DNA of 64,000 nt from the NCBI RefSeq assembly GCF_000154905.1, contig NZ_GG770539.1:3011345-3075344 (forward strand), in the 5' to 3' direction. Position numbers and translations under genes: made by a program. The stretch is from Streptomyces sp. SPB074. Lineage in GTDB: Bacteria; Actinomycetota; Actinomycetes; Streptomycetales; Streptomycetaceae. Of the stretch, positions 17,085-25,951 are shown piece after piece. The notes under the pieces are model-generated. The model searched no databases, had not been told where the DNA came from, and saw only the letters and a list, made by a program, of their open reading frames with translations. The stretch's first letter is position 1, and each line of letters begins with the position of its first letter.

Positions 17085-18286
17085 CCGTCGCTCTCACCTC
17101 CCTTTCCCGTCCGAGGCTGTACGCGGTGCGGGGGTCGGACGCCCTGGCGAGTGCGCTCATCACCTACGCGATCCCGCTGCTGGTCCTGCTCACGACGGGC
17201 TCGCCCGCGCTCACCGGGCTCGTCTTCGCCGTGGAGTGGACGCCCCGGATCGGGGCCTTCGGAATTGCAGGCGGCCTCGCGGACCGGTACGGCCCCGCGC
17301 GGATTCTTCGCTGGGGGAACCTGGTGCGGGCCGGTTGCTTGTGCGCCGCTGCGGCCGTCCTCCTCGGTGTGCACGAAGACCGAGGCCGTACGGCGACGGT
17401 GCTCGTCCTCGGCGCGCTCAGCGGATTACTCGCGGAGATCGGGTTCGTGGCCTCGGAAGCGCTCGGCGCGGAGGCGGCGCGCCACGCGTCCGTCCCACAC
17501 CGGGTGCAGGCGGGCCTCACCGGGATCGACATGGGGGCAGGTCTGGCGGGGCCCGCTCTCGGTGGACTGCTCCTCCTCGCGGGACCGGTGCCCCTGCTCC
17601 TGAGCGTCACCGCTCTTGCACTCGCGACGAGCTGCCTCACGCCGAAGCAGACGGGAGCATTGACCGCGCCTCATCGCGCCGGAGGCGGGTTGCGAAACGG
17701 CTGGCGGACCTTGTGCTCGATACCCGCTTTGCTGTGGCTCGTCGGGGGCCTGGCGGCCTCGAATGCCGCGACCGGGCTCGTGCAGGCCGCCGCGCCGATC
17801 GTGGTCGTCGAGCGCTTCGACGGGTCGGCCGCGCACCTCGGTCTCGTGTGGACGCTGGCGGCCCTCGGCTCGCTCGGCGTCGTCTGGGCTGCTCAGAGGC
17901 TCATCACCCGCTGGGGGATCTGGCCTGTGGGAGCTGCCTCGGCCGGGCTCTGCACCACCGGGTGCTTCGCCGTCGCCGTGGCCCCGGACTTCGCGTCCTA
18001 CGCGGGGGCGGTGGCGGTGATGATGGCCGCCGAGGGCGGCCTGACGGTGGTGCTCCGGACCCTTCGCGCTCGGCTCATCCCGGCCTCGGGTTTCGCGTCG
18101 ACCCTCTCCGCGTCGATCATCTGCGTCCTCGTGCCCCTCCCCGTGGCCGGCCTCGTCGTCGGAGCGGTCCCGTCCTCCCACCTGGGGACCGTGGTGACCG
18201 TCTGCTCTCTCGTCCAGGGCCTCGTGCTCGGGGGCGCGCTGTGGCAACTACGTACGAACGACGCCCGTACCACCGCCGCGCTCTGA
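17072..18286 (+). CDS. MFS transporter
   Basis: 404 residues from GTG 17072, overlapping the previous gene. About twelve hydrophobic segments are visible, with the motif-A-like GGLADRYGPARIL between the second and third helices. The length is normal for a 12-TM exporter. Encoded directly between a protein of unknown function and an ATP-grasp ligase, it probably exports the ligase product or gives self-resistance. The substrate cannot be told from sequence. Confidence 0.88.
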   Translation: MCAVTVALTSLSRPRLYAVRGSDALASALITYAIPLLVLLTTGSPALTGLVFAVEWTPRIGAFGIAGGLADRYGPARILRWGNLVRAGCLCAAAAVLLGVHEDRGRTATVLVLGALSGLLAEIGFVASEALGAEAARHASVPHRVQAGLTGIDMGAGLAGPALGGLLLLAGPVPLLLSVTALALATSCLTPKQTGALTAPHRAGGGLRNGWRTLCSIPALLWLVGGLAASNAATGLVQAAAPIVVVERFDGSAAHLGLVWTLAALGSLGVVWAAQRLITRWGIWPVGAASAGLCTTGCFAVAVAPDFASYAGAVAVMMAAEGGLTVVLRTLRARLIPASGFASTLSASIICVLVPLPVAGLVVGAVPSSHLGTVVTVCSLVQGLVLGGALWQLRTNDARTTAAL

Positions 18287-18321
18287 AATACCCACACCCA
18301 AAAGGAACTTGGAGTATCACC

Positions 18322-19581
18322 ATGCCCTTCTCTTCCTCCGCTCTGCCCGTCCTCGTGATCGTGGGCGGGACGGATGAGACATACCGTGGCTACTGCTGGG
18401 AGTCGGCCGCCGCCGAGCATGAACTCGTCGTCATCGACGCCGCGCCTCCTGCCGGGTTGGTCGGCGACCTCGTCGTCGACCACGAGATCGCCGACCCGCG
18501 CGATGCCGACGCCGTGGTCGCCGCCGGTCTGGCCATCGCCGCACGTCATGAGATCGGTGGTGTGCTGACGTGGGACGAATACGCTCTCGTCCCCGCCGCC
18601 ACCCTCACCGAACGCCTCGGGCTGCGCGGCAACTCCGTCGAGGCGATGCTCGCCTGCCGGGACAAGGGAACCACCCGCCGCCTGCTCGCCGAGGCCGGAG
18701 TGCCCTCGGCCCGGTCGATACGTGTCCAGTCGGCGCACGAGGCGGCCCAGGCCGCCGCCACCATCGGCTACCCCGTCGTCTTGAAGCCGGCCTCCCACGC
18801 CGCAAGCATCGGCGTGATCAAGGCCGCCCGGTCCGAAGCGCTCGCCGAGGCATGGGAGTTCGCGAATGCGGGCGCCGGGGAGCAGGGCCCCGAAGGGCAC
18901 GGCGTTCTCGTCGAGGAGTACCTGGACGGGCCGGAGATCTCCGTGGAGTGCATGACCTTCGCGGGCGAGACCGTGGCTCTCGCCGTCACTCGCAAGGAGG
19001 TCGCCTTCGCGCCCTTCTTCGAAGAGGTCGGCCATACCGTGGAGCGCGACGACCCGCTGCTTCCCCTCGTCTCCCCCGTCGCCCGGCAGGCCCTCGCGGC
19101 GCTCGGCGTGACGGACGGGATCTCGCACGTCGAGATGCGCGTCACGAAGAACGGGCCGCGCATCATCGAGGTGAACGCACGTATCGGCGGCGACTGGATC
19201 GGACGCCTGGTGTGCCGGGCGACCGGCCTTGACCTCCCGGGCATTGCCGCCTCCGTGGCGGCGGACATGACGCCTGACCTCATGCCGACCCGCCACGGTG
19301 CGGCGGCCGTACGCCTCCTCTACCCCAAGACCTCCGGCACCCTCACCGAGCGGCGTCTCAACGCCCTTCGTCCCACGGGCAGCGGTGCGGGACGCCTTGG
19401 CGAGTGGGGCTGGCTGCGCGACGCCGGAGACCGGGTCGCGCTCCCCCCGAACGGTTCCCTCGACGAGGCGCGCATCGGCTACCTCATCACCTCGGGGCCC
19501 ACTCTCACCGACGCCGTCACCGCACGGGACGCGGCAGAAGCCGCGCTCGTGCTCCACGTCGAACCCGAGCCCGCGCAGTAG
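18322..19581 (+). CDS. ATP-grasp ligase
   Basis: 419 residues from ATG 18322 with GGAG upstream. An N-terminal Rossmann-like preATP domain (VLVIVGGTDETYRGYCWE) precedes the ATP-grasp fold, with GYPVVLKPASHAASIGV as the nucleotide-binding strand, VLVEEYLDGPEISVE, and the metal-binding EVNARIGGDW near the end. It resembles carnosine-synthase/BacD-like carboxylate-amine ligases, which join amino acids or other carboxylates to amines. Not a biotin carboxylase (no BCCP partner) nor purine enzyme (context). It probably makes a dipeptide-like compound, exported by the MFS protein encoded upstream. Confidence 0.85.
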   Translation: MPFSSSALPVLVIVGGTDETYRGYCWESAAAEHELVVIDAAPPAGLVGDLVVDHEIADPRDADAVVAAGLAIAARHEIGGVLTWDEYALVPAATLTERLGLRGNSVEAMLACRDKGTTRRLLAEAGVPSARSIRVQSAHEAAQAAATIGYPVVLKPASHAASIGVIKAARSEALAEAWEFANAGAGEQGPEGHGVLVEEYLDGPEISVECMTFAGETVALAVTRKEVAFAPFFEEVGHTVERDDPLLPLVSPVARQALAALGVTDGISHVEMRVTKNGPRIIEVNARIGGDWIGRLVCRATGLDLPGIAASVAADMTPDLMPTRHGAAAVRLLYPKTSGTLTERRLNALRPTGSGAGRLGEWGWLRDAGDRVALPPNGSLDEARIGYLITSGPTLTDAVTARDAAEAALVLHVEPEPAQ

Positions 19582-19705
19582 AAGAGCCGGTCCCGCGCGG
19601 GCGCCGATCCGGGCCCACCCTCAACCCTCGTACCGCTATGGGACCTGTGATGTGCGGACCGCAGCAGGCAGCACGCCCCCGTCGCCAGCCCACCTGGAGA
19701 AACGT

Positions 19706-21479
19706 TTGCGCACCACTCGCCCGCCCACCTCCGCCACCGGCACCGACGCGGCTCTTGTCGCGCTGCTCGGCGCCGTCGGCGCCGGCCTCACATACGGCAC
19801 CTTCGCCTACCTCGTGGGGAACGCCGTCAACCTCGCGCTCGGACAGCGCGGTTGGTCGCCCTTCGCCCCCGTGGAGGCCGCGCTCCACCCTGCCGCCCTC
19901 TGGCCACGCGTGCCTCCGCTCGCGCTCCTGGTCGGCGCCCGGATCGTGCCCGCCGTTCTCACCGCCGCTCTCGCCGGGCTCGCCGCCCTCCTCTGGGCGC
20001 GCTTCACCTCCGGTCGCCGCCAGGGGATGGCCACGCGCAAGGACGTGGCCGCCCTCACGGGCAAGGCGATCGCACAGCGGGCCATCTCGCTCCGCCCGAG
20101 CCTGAAGGACCGGAGCTGGAAAAGAGGTACCCGCTGCGGACCGGGGTGTCCGTCTCGGAGTCCTGGGCCGCACCGAACTGCGGGCGAGCTGGGAGGACGT
20201 GATCGTCGCGATCATGGCGCCACGCTCCGGCAAGACGACGGGCTTGGCGATCCCCGCGATTCTGGATGCCCCCGGGCCGGTGGTCCTCACCTCGAACAAG
20301 GCGGGCGGCGATGCCTTCACCACGACGTTCGACGCGCGCGCTGCGGTGGGGACCGTGTGGACGCTCGATCCCCAGCAGATCGCGCACTACCCCCGGCGGA
20401 TGTGGTGGGACATCCTCGATTCCGCTCATGACCTGGCGGGCGCGAAGCGCTTGGCAGGGCACTTCGTGGCCGCGTCGGTGGACGAGAACAACAGCAACGA
20501 CTTCTGGTCGACCGCCGCGAGCAACACCTTGGCGGCGCTCTTCCTCGCCGGCGCCTCCGCCGGACGGCCTGTGACCGATGTCCTCGCCTGGCTCGCCTCG
20601 CCCTCGGACCGCACCCCCGTCGACCTGCTGGCCGACGCCGGCCACCACGCCGTGGCCGCTCAGCTCCAGGGGACCGTCTCCGGTGCCGTCGAGACCCGGG
20701 ACGGGATCTACGAGACGTCCCGCCAGTACGCGAGCTGCCTCCTCGAACCGGAGATCGCCGCGTGGGTGACCCGCTCGGCAAAACTGCCCGAGTTCCGACC
20801 GTTCGACTTCGCCCAGTCCCGGGACACCCTCTTCCTGCTCTCCAAGGACGGGGGCGGGAGCGCGGCGGCGATCATCGCCGCCGCCGCCGACTCGGTGATG
20901 CGCGCGGCCGTCGCCGTCGCCGAGCGCAGCGGAGGCAGGCTCGACCCGCCCGCCCTGTGCGTACTCGACGAAGCCGCGAACGTCTGCCGCATCAGCGATC
21001 TCCCCGATCTCTACTCGCACTTGGGCAGCCGAGGCGTACTCCCCATCACGATCTTGCAGAGCTACAAGCAGGGGAAACGCGTGTGGGGCGACAACGGTAT
21101 GGACGCCCTCTGGTCGGCCGCGACGATCAAGCTGGTCGGCTCCGGCATCGACGACATCGACTTCGCGGACCAGCTCTCGCGGGCCATCGGCGAGCACGAA
21201 GTGCAGACGACCTCCGTCTCGCGCTCCGAGAGCGGCACGTCGACCTCGGTGAGCATGCGCACCGAGCGCATCCTCCCCCCGGACCAGATCCGCGCCCTCC
21301 CCAAAGGCAAGGCGCTGGTTCTGGCCACCGGTACGCGCATCGCGCTCATCGATCTCAAGCCCTGGTACGCGGAGCCCTCGGCCAAGACCCTCGGGCCCGC
21401 CTCGGACGCCGCCACCGCATCCATCACTGACCGGGCCCTCGCCAAGCTCACCCAGGACGACTTCGGAGCGTGCTCATGA
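19706..21479 (+). pseudogene. VirD4/TraG-like coupling protein broken by one extra base
   Basis: TTG 19706 has GGAG upstream. The first frame encodes two membrane helices (VALLGAVGAGLTYGTFAYLV and LALLVGARIVPAVLTAALAGLAALLW) and runs to LRPSLKDRSW. The family continues in the +1 frame, GVRLGVLGRTELRASWEDV then Walker A MAPRSGKTTG and Walker B LCVLDEAANV, ending at 21479. Removing one A from AAAA at 20120-20123 joins both into a 590-residue protein. Coupling proteins pass the DNA-relaxase complex to the channel, so an intact copy is required for transfer. The later frame alone (start near 20199) lacks the membrane anchor. Confidence 0.85.
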
Positions 21480-21796
21480 CCACACCACCCCCGACCTGGC
21501 CGGCCCCGCCGAAGTGGCACGCCCGCATGACGGCGATCACCGCCCCGCGGTGCCTCACCCGGCACACCACAAGCCCCGCGTGCGTGGTCATCGCGGAGAC
21601 CCCCCGACACCACTGGCGCCACCCACACCTTCTCCCCTTCATCGCCGCGCACGGCGGCCTCCAGTCGGACGTACCCTCTGCTGCCGCGTATCCGGCACCT
21701 CGGTCAAAGGGAACGCGAGCCGACGCTCACAGGCCCAGCGCAGGCGACGCCGCCTGCCACCCCGATTCGCCGTCTTCGAACCGGCATCGCCGATGA
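21476..21796 (+). CDS. Small hypothetical protein
   Basis: 106 residues from ATG 21476, overlapping the end of the coupling-protein gene and, by ATGA, the next start. ITAPRCLTRHTTSPACVVIAETPRHHWRHPHLLPFIAAHGGL looks like a compact beta-containing fold; the tail is disordered. The overlaps at both ends are the main support. Function unknown. Confidence 0.5.
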   Translation: MTTPPPTWPAPPKWHARMTAITAPRCLTRHTTSPACVVIAETPRHHWRHPHLLPFIAAHGGLQSDVPSAAAYPAPRSKGTRADAHRPSAGDAACHPDSPSSNRHRR

Positions 21797-22962
21797 ACGC
21801 GCCGACGCCCGAGAGGCCGTGGGTCGACCCGCTGCTGCGCGCCGAGCAGGCCCTGCTCGGGGCCGTCCTGCTCTCACCCTCCCAACTCGACCGTCTCTCC
21901 TGGCTGCATCCCGACGACTTCCACTCCCCCCACCACACCGCCTTGTTCGCCGCCGCCCAAGCCATGGCCCCCGCGAAGCCAACCGAGGCGCAGGCCGAGC
22001 CGGTCACCCTCGCCTGGCCGCAGGCGATCCTCGGCGAGGCTCAGCGGCGCGTGCGCGGGCTCTCGGCTCCGTACCTCCACGACCTGATCGCTTCCTGCCC
22101 GTACGTCGACCACGCTCCGGTCTACGGGCGCATGGTCCTCGAAGGCTCGCTCCACCGCTCTGTATTGCGCCACGCCACGGCCACACGACAAGCCGCGCGG
22201 GAGGTGCACCGCTCCGGCCTGGACACAGCACTGAGCACTGCTCTTCATCGCGTCGACGCCCTCGCCGAGCACCTCGACGCCGTGGGACGGCGGTGGGGCG
22301 CACCTCCCCGGGCCAGGGGGCACGCGCCGGCCTTCAACGACGCGGTGCACTCGCCGCTCAACCTCCCCGTCGAGCACGAACGTGACCTTCTCGCCGCACT
22401 CGAACGGGGAAGGGCCTCTGGGCTGGAGGCGATCTCCTGGCTCGAACCCGGCGACTTCGCCGCGTACGGGGATCTGTTCGCCTGCGCACGCGCTCTCGCA
22501 CACCGTGGAGAGCCCGTCGACACCCTGACGTTGACGTGGGAGGCCCGTCGGCGCGACTTGCTGTCGCCCGAGAACCGCCGCCGCCTCGACGCCGTCAGCC
22601 GGGGACCGGCGGCGGGTTCGCTCGACTGGCTCGGCGAGCGCGTTCTCGCCTCCGGCCTGCTCCGGGCCATCGATCTCGCCGCCGACCGCGTGCAGAGCAT
22701 GGCCGGTGATGTCCGGTACTCCCCCGCCCGGCTCGTGCACCACGGGCGCTTGGCTCTCGAAACGATCTCCTCTCCCCGCAACCGGCTGGAGCAGGCACGT
22801 ACGGGACTTCCTCCCGCCGTCGGCCGGACGCGGGAAGAGCGGATCCGCGAGGTAGCCCAGCCCGGCCTCGCGCGCGCCCGCAGTCGCCCCGCTGCAACGA
22901 GCGCCGCAGCCAAGCCCTCCTCACACCCCTCAGCGCGCTCGAAGGAGGGACACGCGCGATGA
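21793..22962 (+). CDS. Protein with two DnaB-helicase N-terminal-like domains and no helicase domain
   Basis: 389 residues from ATG 21793. LRAEQALLGAVLLSPSQLDRLSWLHPDDFHSPHHTALFAAAQAM is the start of a DnaB_N domain; a second, diverged copy begins near residue 195 (EHERDLLAALERGRASGLEAISWLEPGDFAAYGDLFACARAL). There is no Walker A or RecA-like domain. DnaB N-terminal domains mediate hexamerisation and primase contact, so the protein might bind host DnaB or primase during element replication. That is inference. Overlaps its neighbours by ATGA at both ends. Confidence 0.8.
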   Translation: MNAPTPERPWVDPLLRAEQALLGAVLLSPSQLDRLSWLHPDDFHSPHHTALFAAAQAMAPAKPTEAQAEPVTLAWPQAILGEAQRRVRGLSAPYLHDLIASCPYVDHAPVYGRMVLEGSLHRSVLRHATATRQAAREVHRSGLDTALSTALHRVDALAEHLDAVGRRWGAPPRARGHAPAFNDAVHSPLNLPVEHERDLLAALERGRASGLEAISWLEPGDFAAYGDLFACARALAHRGEPVDTLTLTWEARRRDLLSPENRRRLDAVSRGPAAGSLDWLGERVLASGLLRAIDLAADRVQSMAGDVRYSPARLVHHGRLALETISSPRNRLEQARTGLPPAVGRTREERIREVAQPGLARARSRPAATSAAAKPSSHPSARSKEGHAR

Positions 22963-24135
22963 CCTCGCCCCTACGCGAACCGGCATTCGAACTGGCCCCA
23001 CAAGACTCGACGACCAGCGCGCGCCCGGTCGGCAGCCTCTGCTCCGGCTACGGGGGCCTGGACCTGGCCGTGGAGCACTTCTTCGACGGCCAGGTCGTCT
23101 GGCACTGCGAGACCGATCCCGCGGCCTCGCGCGTCCTGGAGCGGCACTGGCCCGGGGTGCCCAACGCGGGCGACATCCGCACCGTGCCGTGGCCCGACGT
23201 TCGACCCGTGTGCGTGCTGACGGCGGGTTTCCCCTGCCAAAGACGTCTCGGTCGCCGGTCCGCGTACCGGTCTCGCCCCGTCCACCCGCTCGGGCCTGTG
23301 GCTGCACGTCGCGCGCGCCATCAAGGCCCTCCGCCCCTGCCTGGTGGTGATCGAAAACGTCCGAGGACTACTCACCTCCCCCGCCGCCCCCTCTCGCGAC
23401 GTGGAACCCTGCCCGTGGTGCATGGGAGACCAGGCAGATCCTGGTCTGCGGGCACTCGGCGCCGTACTCGGCTCCTTGGCCGACCTCCGGTATGACGCTC
23501 GATGGCTCGTGCTACCCGCTTCCGCGATCGGTGCCCCGCACCGGCGTGAGCGCGTCTTCCTCGTCGCCCGGCCCAGCCCCTCTCTTCAAGACGCCGACGA
23601 GCAATCTCGGCTCGAACGGGGGGAGTCAGCACCCCGATCGCCGTCGAGCCGGGGGCCACGGACCGAACCTCCAGGACGAGGTCGAGCACCTTCTCCCGAC
23701 GCCGAAGGCCAGCGACGGCCCGAAGGGCTCGCCCCGGCAGGCATACGGACGGGGCGACCCCGCCCTGCCCGGCGCGGTAGCCGCGCTCAGCTCAACGCCG
23801 AGCGACTGGAACCCTCCGTGCAGCACCAGCATCTCGGCTCCGTCCCCCCACCCGGGCCAGAGCGGCAGTGGGGCCCGTACGCCGCCGCCATCGCCCGATG
23901 GGAGGGGCTGACCCGTCCCGCGCCCGCGCCCACCGTCGAGGGCCGCCTGCGGCCCGAGTTCGTGGAGTGGATGCAGGGCCTCCCGGCGGGCTGGGTCACG
24001 CACACACCGGGGCTCGGCCGTCCGGCCGCCCTCACGCTGCTGGGCAACGGCGTCGTCCCGCAGCAGGCCCAGGAGGCTCTGCGCCTCCTCGTACCGGAGT
24101 TCGCGTGCCCGCACGGCGAGCACGCGGTGCGTTAG
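22959..24135 (+). pseudogene. C5-cytosine DNA methyltransferase with three one-base indels
   Basis: SAM motif LCSGYGGLDLAVEHFF and catalytic motif GFPCQ lie in the first frame. After an extra A (AAA at 23239-23241) the frame changes to VSVAGPRTGL and VIENVRGLL (motif ENV). An extra C at 23572-23574 shifts to LFKTPTSNLGSNGGSQHP and LLPTPKASDG, and a missing C in the run 23844-23849 returns it to ERQWGPYAAAIARWE and LLGNGVVPQQA. Corrected length is 391 residues with all expected motifs in order. Probable role is protection of the element from host restriction. Confidence 0.85.
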
Positions 24136-24159
24136 CGACCGTCTCTACCTCCTCCCCCA

Positions 24160-24180
24160 CGGCATGGCCAAACCGCGGTT
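24160..24180 (+). promoter_or_regulatory. Copy 2 of the repeated palindromic motif
   Basis: Same GGCATGGCCAAACCGCG core as at 16361. Here AAACCGCGGTTT (24170-24181) is a perfect 12-bp palindrome. It lies about 40 bp before the gene at 24221. Similarity continues beyond the palindrome into a GA-CCCT-CCCA pattern, so promoter as well as operator may be repeated. Confidence 0.55.
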
Positions 24181-24220
24181 TCTGCGGACCCTGTGCCCAC
24201 CCGAGCCGTAGGAGGAGATT

Positions 24221-24760
24221 TTGACCGAGGAGAACGTCGAACCTGATCCGATCCCGGACGAGGTGCGTCTGGACGACGACGAGCTGGCGGACGTCCGTTC
24301 CGCGCTCCAGCGGAAGATCGAACGGGTCTCGGGTGGCGCCGACGGGGCAGTCCCCGCCCTGGAGCCGCTTGTGGAAGGCGAGGAGGGGGGCGAGTCCTTC
24401 TTCATCCTCGCACTCGGCGGCGAGGAGTACGCGCGAGAGCTGGAGGGGCTCACCGCCTGGGTCGAGTACCTCCTGCTTCCCGTGTACGGCAGGGAGATCA
24501 GCGCCGCGCGACCGTGGTGCCCCGACTGGCGCGAGCACCCCGAGGCGGTTGCCCGGCTCCACGGGCTGTGGCTGGCCTGGCAGTCGCTCACCGACGTTGA
24601 GGCGGGCCTGACGGGGCCGGCCGTCTGGCACCGCGACCACCTTGACCACGTCATGGCGCAACTTCGTTCCCCGGAAGGACCGTTCGCGGCGTGCACCACC
24701 AACGCCGCCCGTCCAGCCCACCGTCTCCTCCCGTCCCCGGCCGACCTGGCGGACGCGTGA
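24221..24760 (+). CDS. DUF4913-type protein
   Basis: 179 residues from TTG 24221 with a strong AGGAGG five bases upstream. The signature WVEYLLLPVYGREISAARPWCPDWREHPEAVARLHGLWLAW matches DUF4913 as I remember it, a family common on actinobacterial plasmids and integrative elements. The N-terminus is acidic. Function of the family is unknown. Its stop overlaps the next GTG (GTGA). Confidence 0.75.
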   Translation: MTEENVEPDPIPDEVRLDDDELADVRSALQRKIERVSGGADGAVPALEPLVEGEEGGESFFILALGGEEYARELEGLTAWVEYLLLPVYGREISAARPWCPDWREHPEAVARLHGLWLAWQSLTDVEAGLTGPAVWHRDHLDHVMAQLRSPEGPFAACTTNAARPAHRLLPSPADLADA

Positions 24761-25479
24761 AGACCGACTTCTCTTTCCGCCTGGAGGGCCTCGTCCCCGA
24801 CGAAGGGGCAACGCTCTTCTCCATCAAGGCCCCTCTGGAGACAGACCTCGAACCGCTCACGGAGCACCACGAGAACACCACCGATACCGGCACGACGTCG
24901 TGGTACTTGCTCCACGACACCTCAGCCGGGTGGGCCGTCGCCGGCCAACCGCCCTTGCTCTCCGCCCGGGTCGAGCGGGCGCCCGAGGCCGGCCTGTTCC
25001 GCATGGAGCACCAGCGGCACACCCTCGCTCCTCTCGCACAGGCATGGCTCATCGAACACGGCTGCCCCGGCGCCGCTGCCGTCCGGCTCGCCGACGGACT
25101 GCCCCGGCCAGGCGACCCCTTCACGGTCATCGCCGAGAACCGGCTGCGCCGGAGCCGTCTGCGGATCCTCGACCAATGGCACGGGCAGGACGAGTCCTGG
25201 GTCATGGGCATCGACAAGACCGCCCGCACGCGCCCCCTTCGAGTCTTCCTGGAGACGGCACGAGCCGACACCTACTCCCTCAAGGAGGGCGCGTTCGCGT
25301 CCACGACCACCGCACGAGCCTGGCTCCGCGGCGACCGGCGTACCCCCCTCCCGCCCCCGCCTTCGCCGGACCTGCGGGTCCGAGCAGCCCGCAGCCGCTC
25401 CTCGTACTCCTCAAGCGTCCCGGCGTACGGCGAGATTCCCGCGCCGCTCTGTGCGCCCGAGCGGGGGCGGTCGCTGTGA
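24757..25479 (+). CDS. Hypothetical protein of the accessory operon
   Basis: 240 residues from GTG 24757, coupled by GTGA to genes on both sides. FSIKAPLETDLEPL, a WAVAGQPPLL core and PGDPFTVIAENRLRRSRLRILDQWHG suggest a beta-rich N-terminal fold and a helical middle; the end is Pro/Ser/Arg-rich. No family recognised. Confidence 0.65.
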   Translation: MKTDFSFRLEGLVPDEGATLFSIKAPLETDLEPLTEHHENTTDTGTTSWYLLHDTSAGWAVAGQPPLLSARVERAPEAGLFRMEHQRHTLAPLAQAWLIEHGCPGAAAVRLADGLPRPGDPFTVIAENRLRRSRLRILDQWHGQDESWVMGIDKTARTRPLRVFLETARADTYSLKEGAFASTTTARAWLRGDRRTPLPPPPSPDLRVRAARSRSSYSSSVPAYGEIPAPLCAPERGRSL

Positions 25480-25940
25480 CGGCGCGGTACGGATTCGCCG
25501 CGCACCCCGACGCGCTGCTCGACTTGCGCAGGCTGCCGGAAGGGATCCGCAATCGCGCCCTTCTGGAGCTGCAGCGCCTCGTCCACGGCGACGGCACAGC
25601 CCAGCCGCTGCGAGGCGCGCTCGACGGTGCCCACAAGGTGGTGCTCGACCCCGAGGCGCGGTGGCGGCTCGTCGTCGAGTACCGGGACACCCGCTACGAC
25701 CTTCACCACGACCAGGAGGTGTTCCTGATCGCGGCGGGTCCCCGCAGGGGCTACACCGTCTACCGCGACGCCCAGCTCCGCCTCGGCCGGATCAACGACC
25801 GAGACACCCCCTCCCCGGAGCAGCTCGCCGCGGCGCGGGCTCGCTCCCCCCACGCCCTGCGCGCGCGCAACGGCCGCCAAGCCGCTGCCTCGCCGCGCAC
25901 CGAGCTGCACCCCGCCGCCGCCCCCGCACGCAACCGCTGA
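25476..25940 (+). CDS. RelE/ParE-like fold protein
   Basis: 154 residues from GTG 25476. The first 105 residues follow the RelE/ParE pattern: two helices with LRRLPEGIRNRALLELQRL, then strands with PLRGALDGAHKVVLDPEARWRLVVEYRD and VFLIAAGPRRGYTVYRDAQLRLGR. The basic WRLV and GPRRGYTVY segments resemble the active face of RelE toxins. The disordered tail is unusual for the family. No antitoxin-like gene is obvious next door, and operon position among transfer genes leaves a structural role open. Confidence 0.55.
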   Translation: MTARYGFAAHPDALLDLRRLPEGIRNRALLELQRLVHGDGTAQPLRGALDGAHKVVLDPEARWRLVVEYRDTRYDLHHDQEVFLIAAGPRRGYTVYRDAQLRLGRINDRDTPSPEQLAAARARSPHALRARNGRQAAASPRTELHPAAAPARNR

Positions 25941-25951
25941 AACGAGGAACC

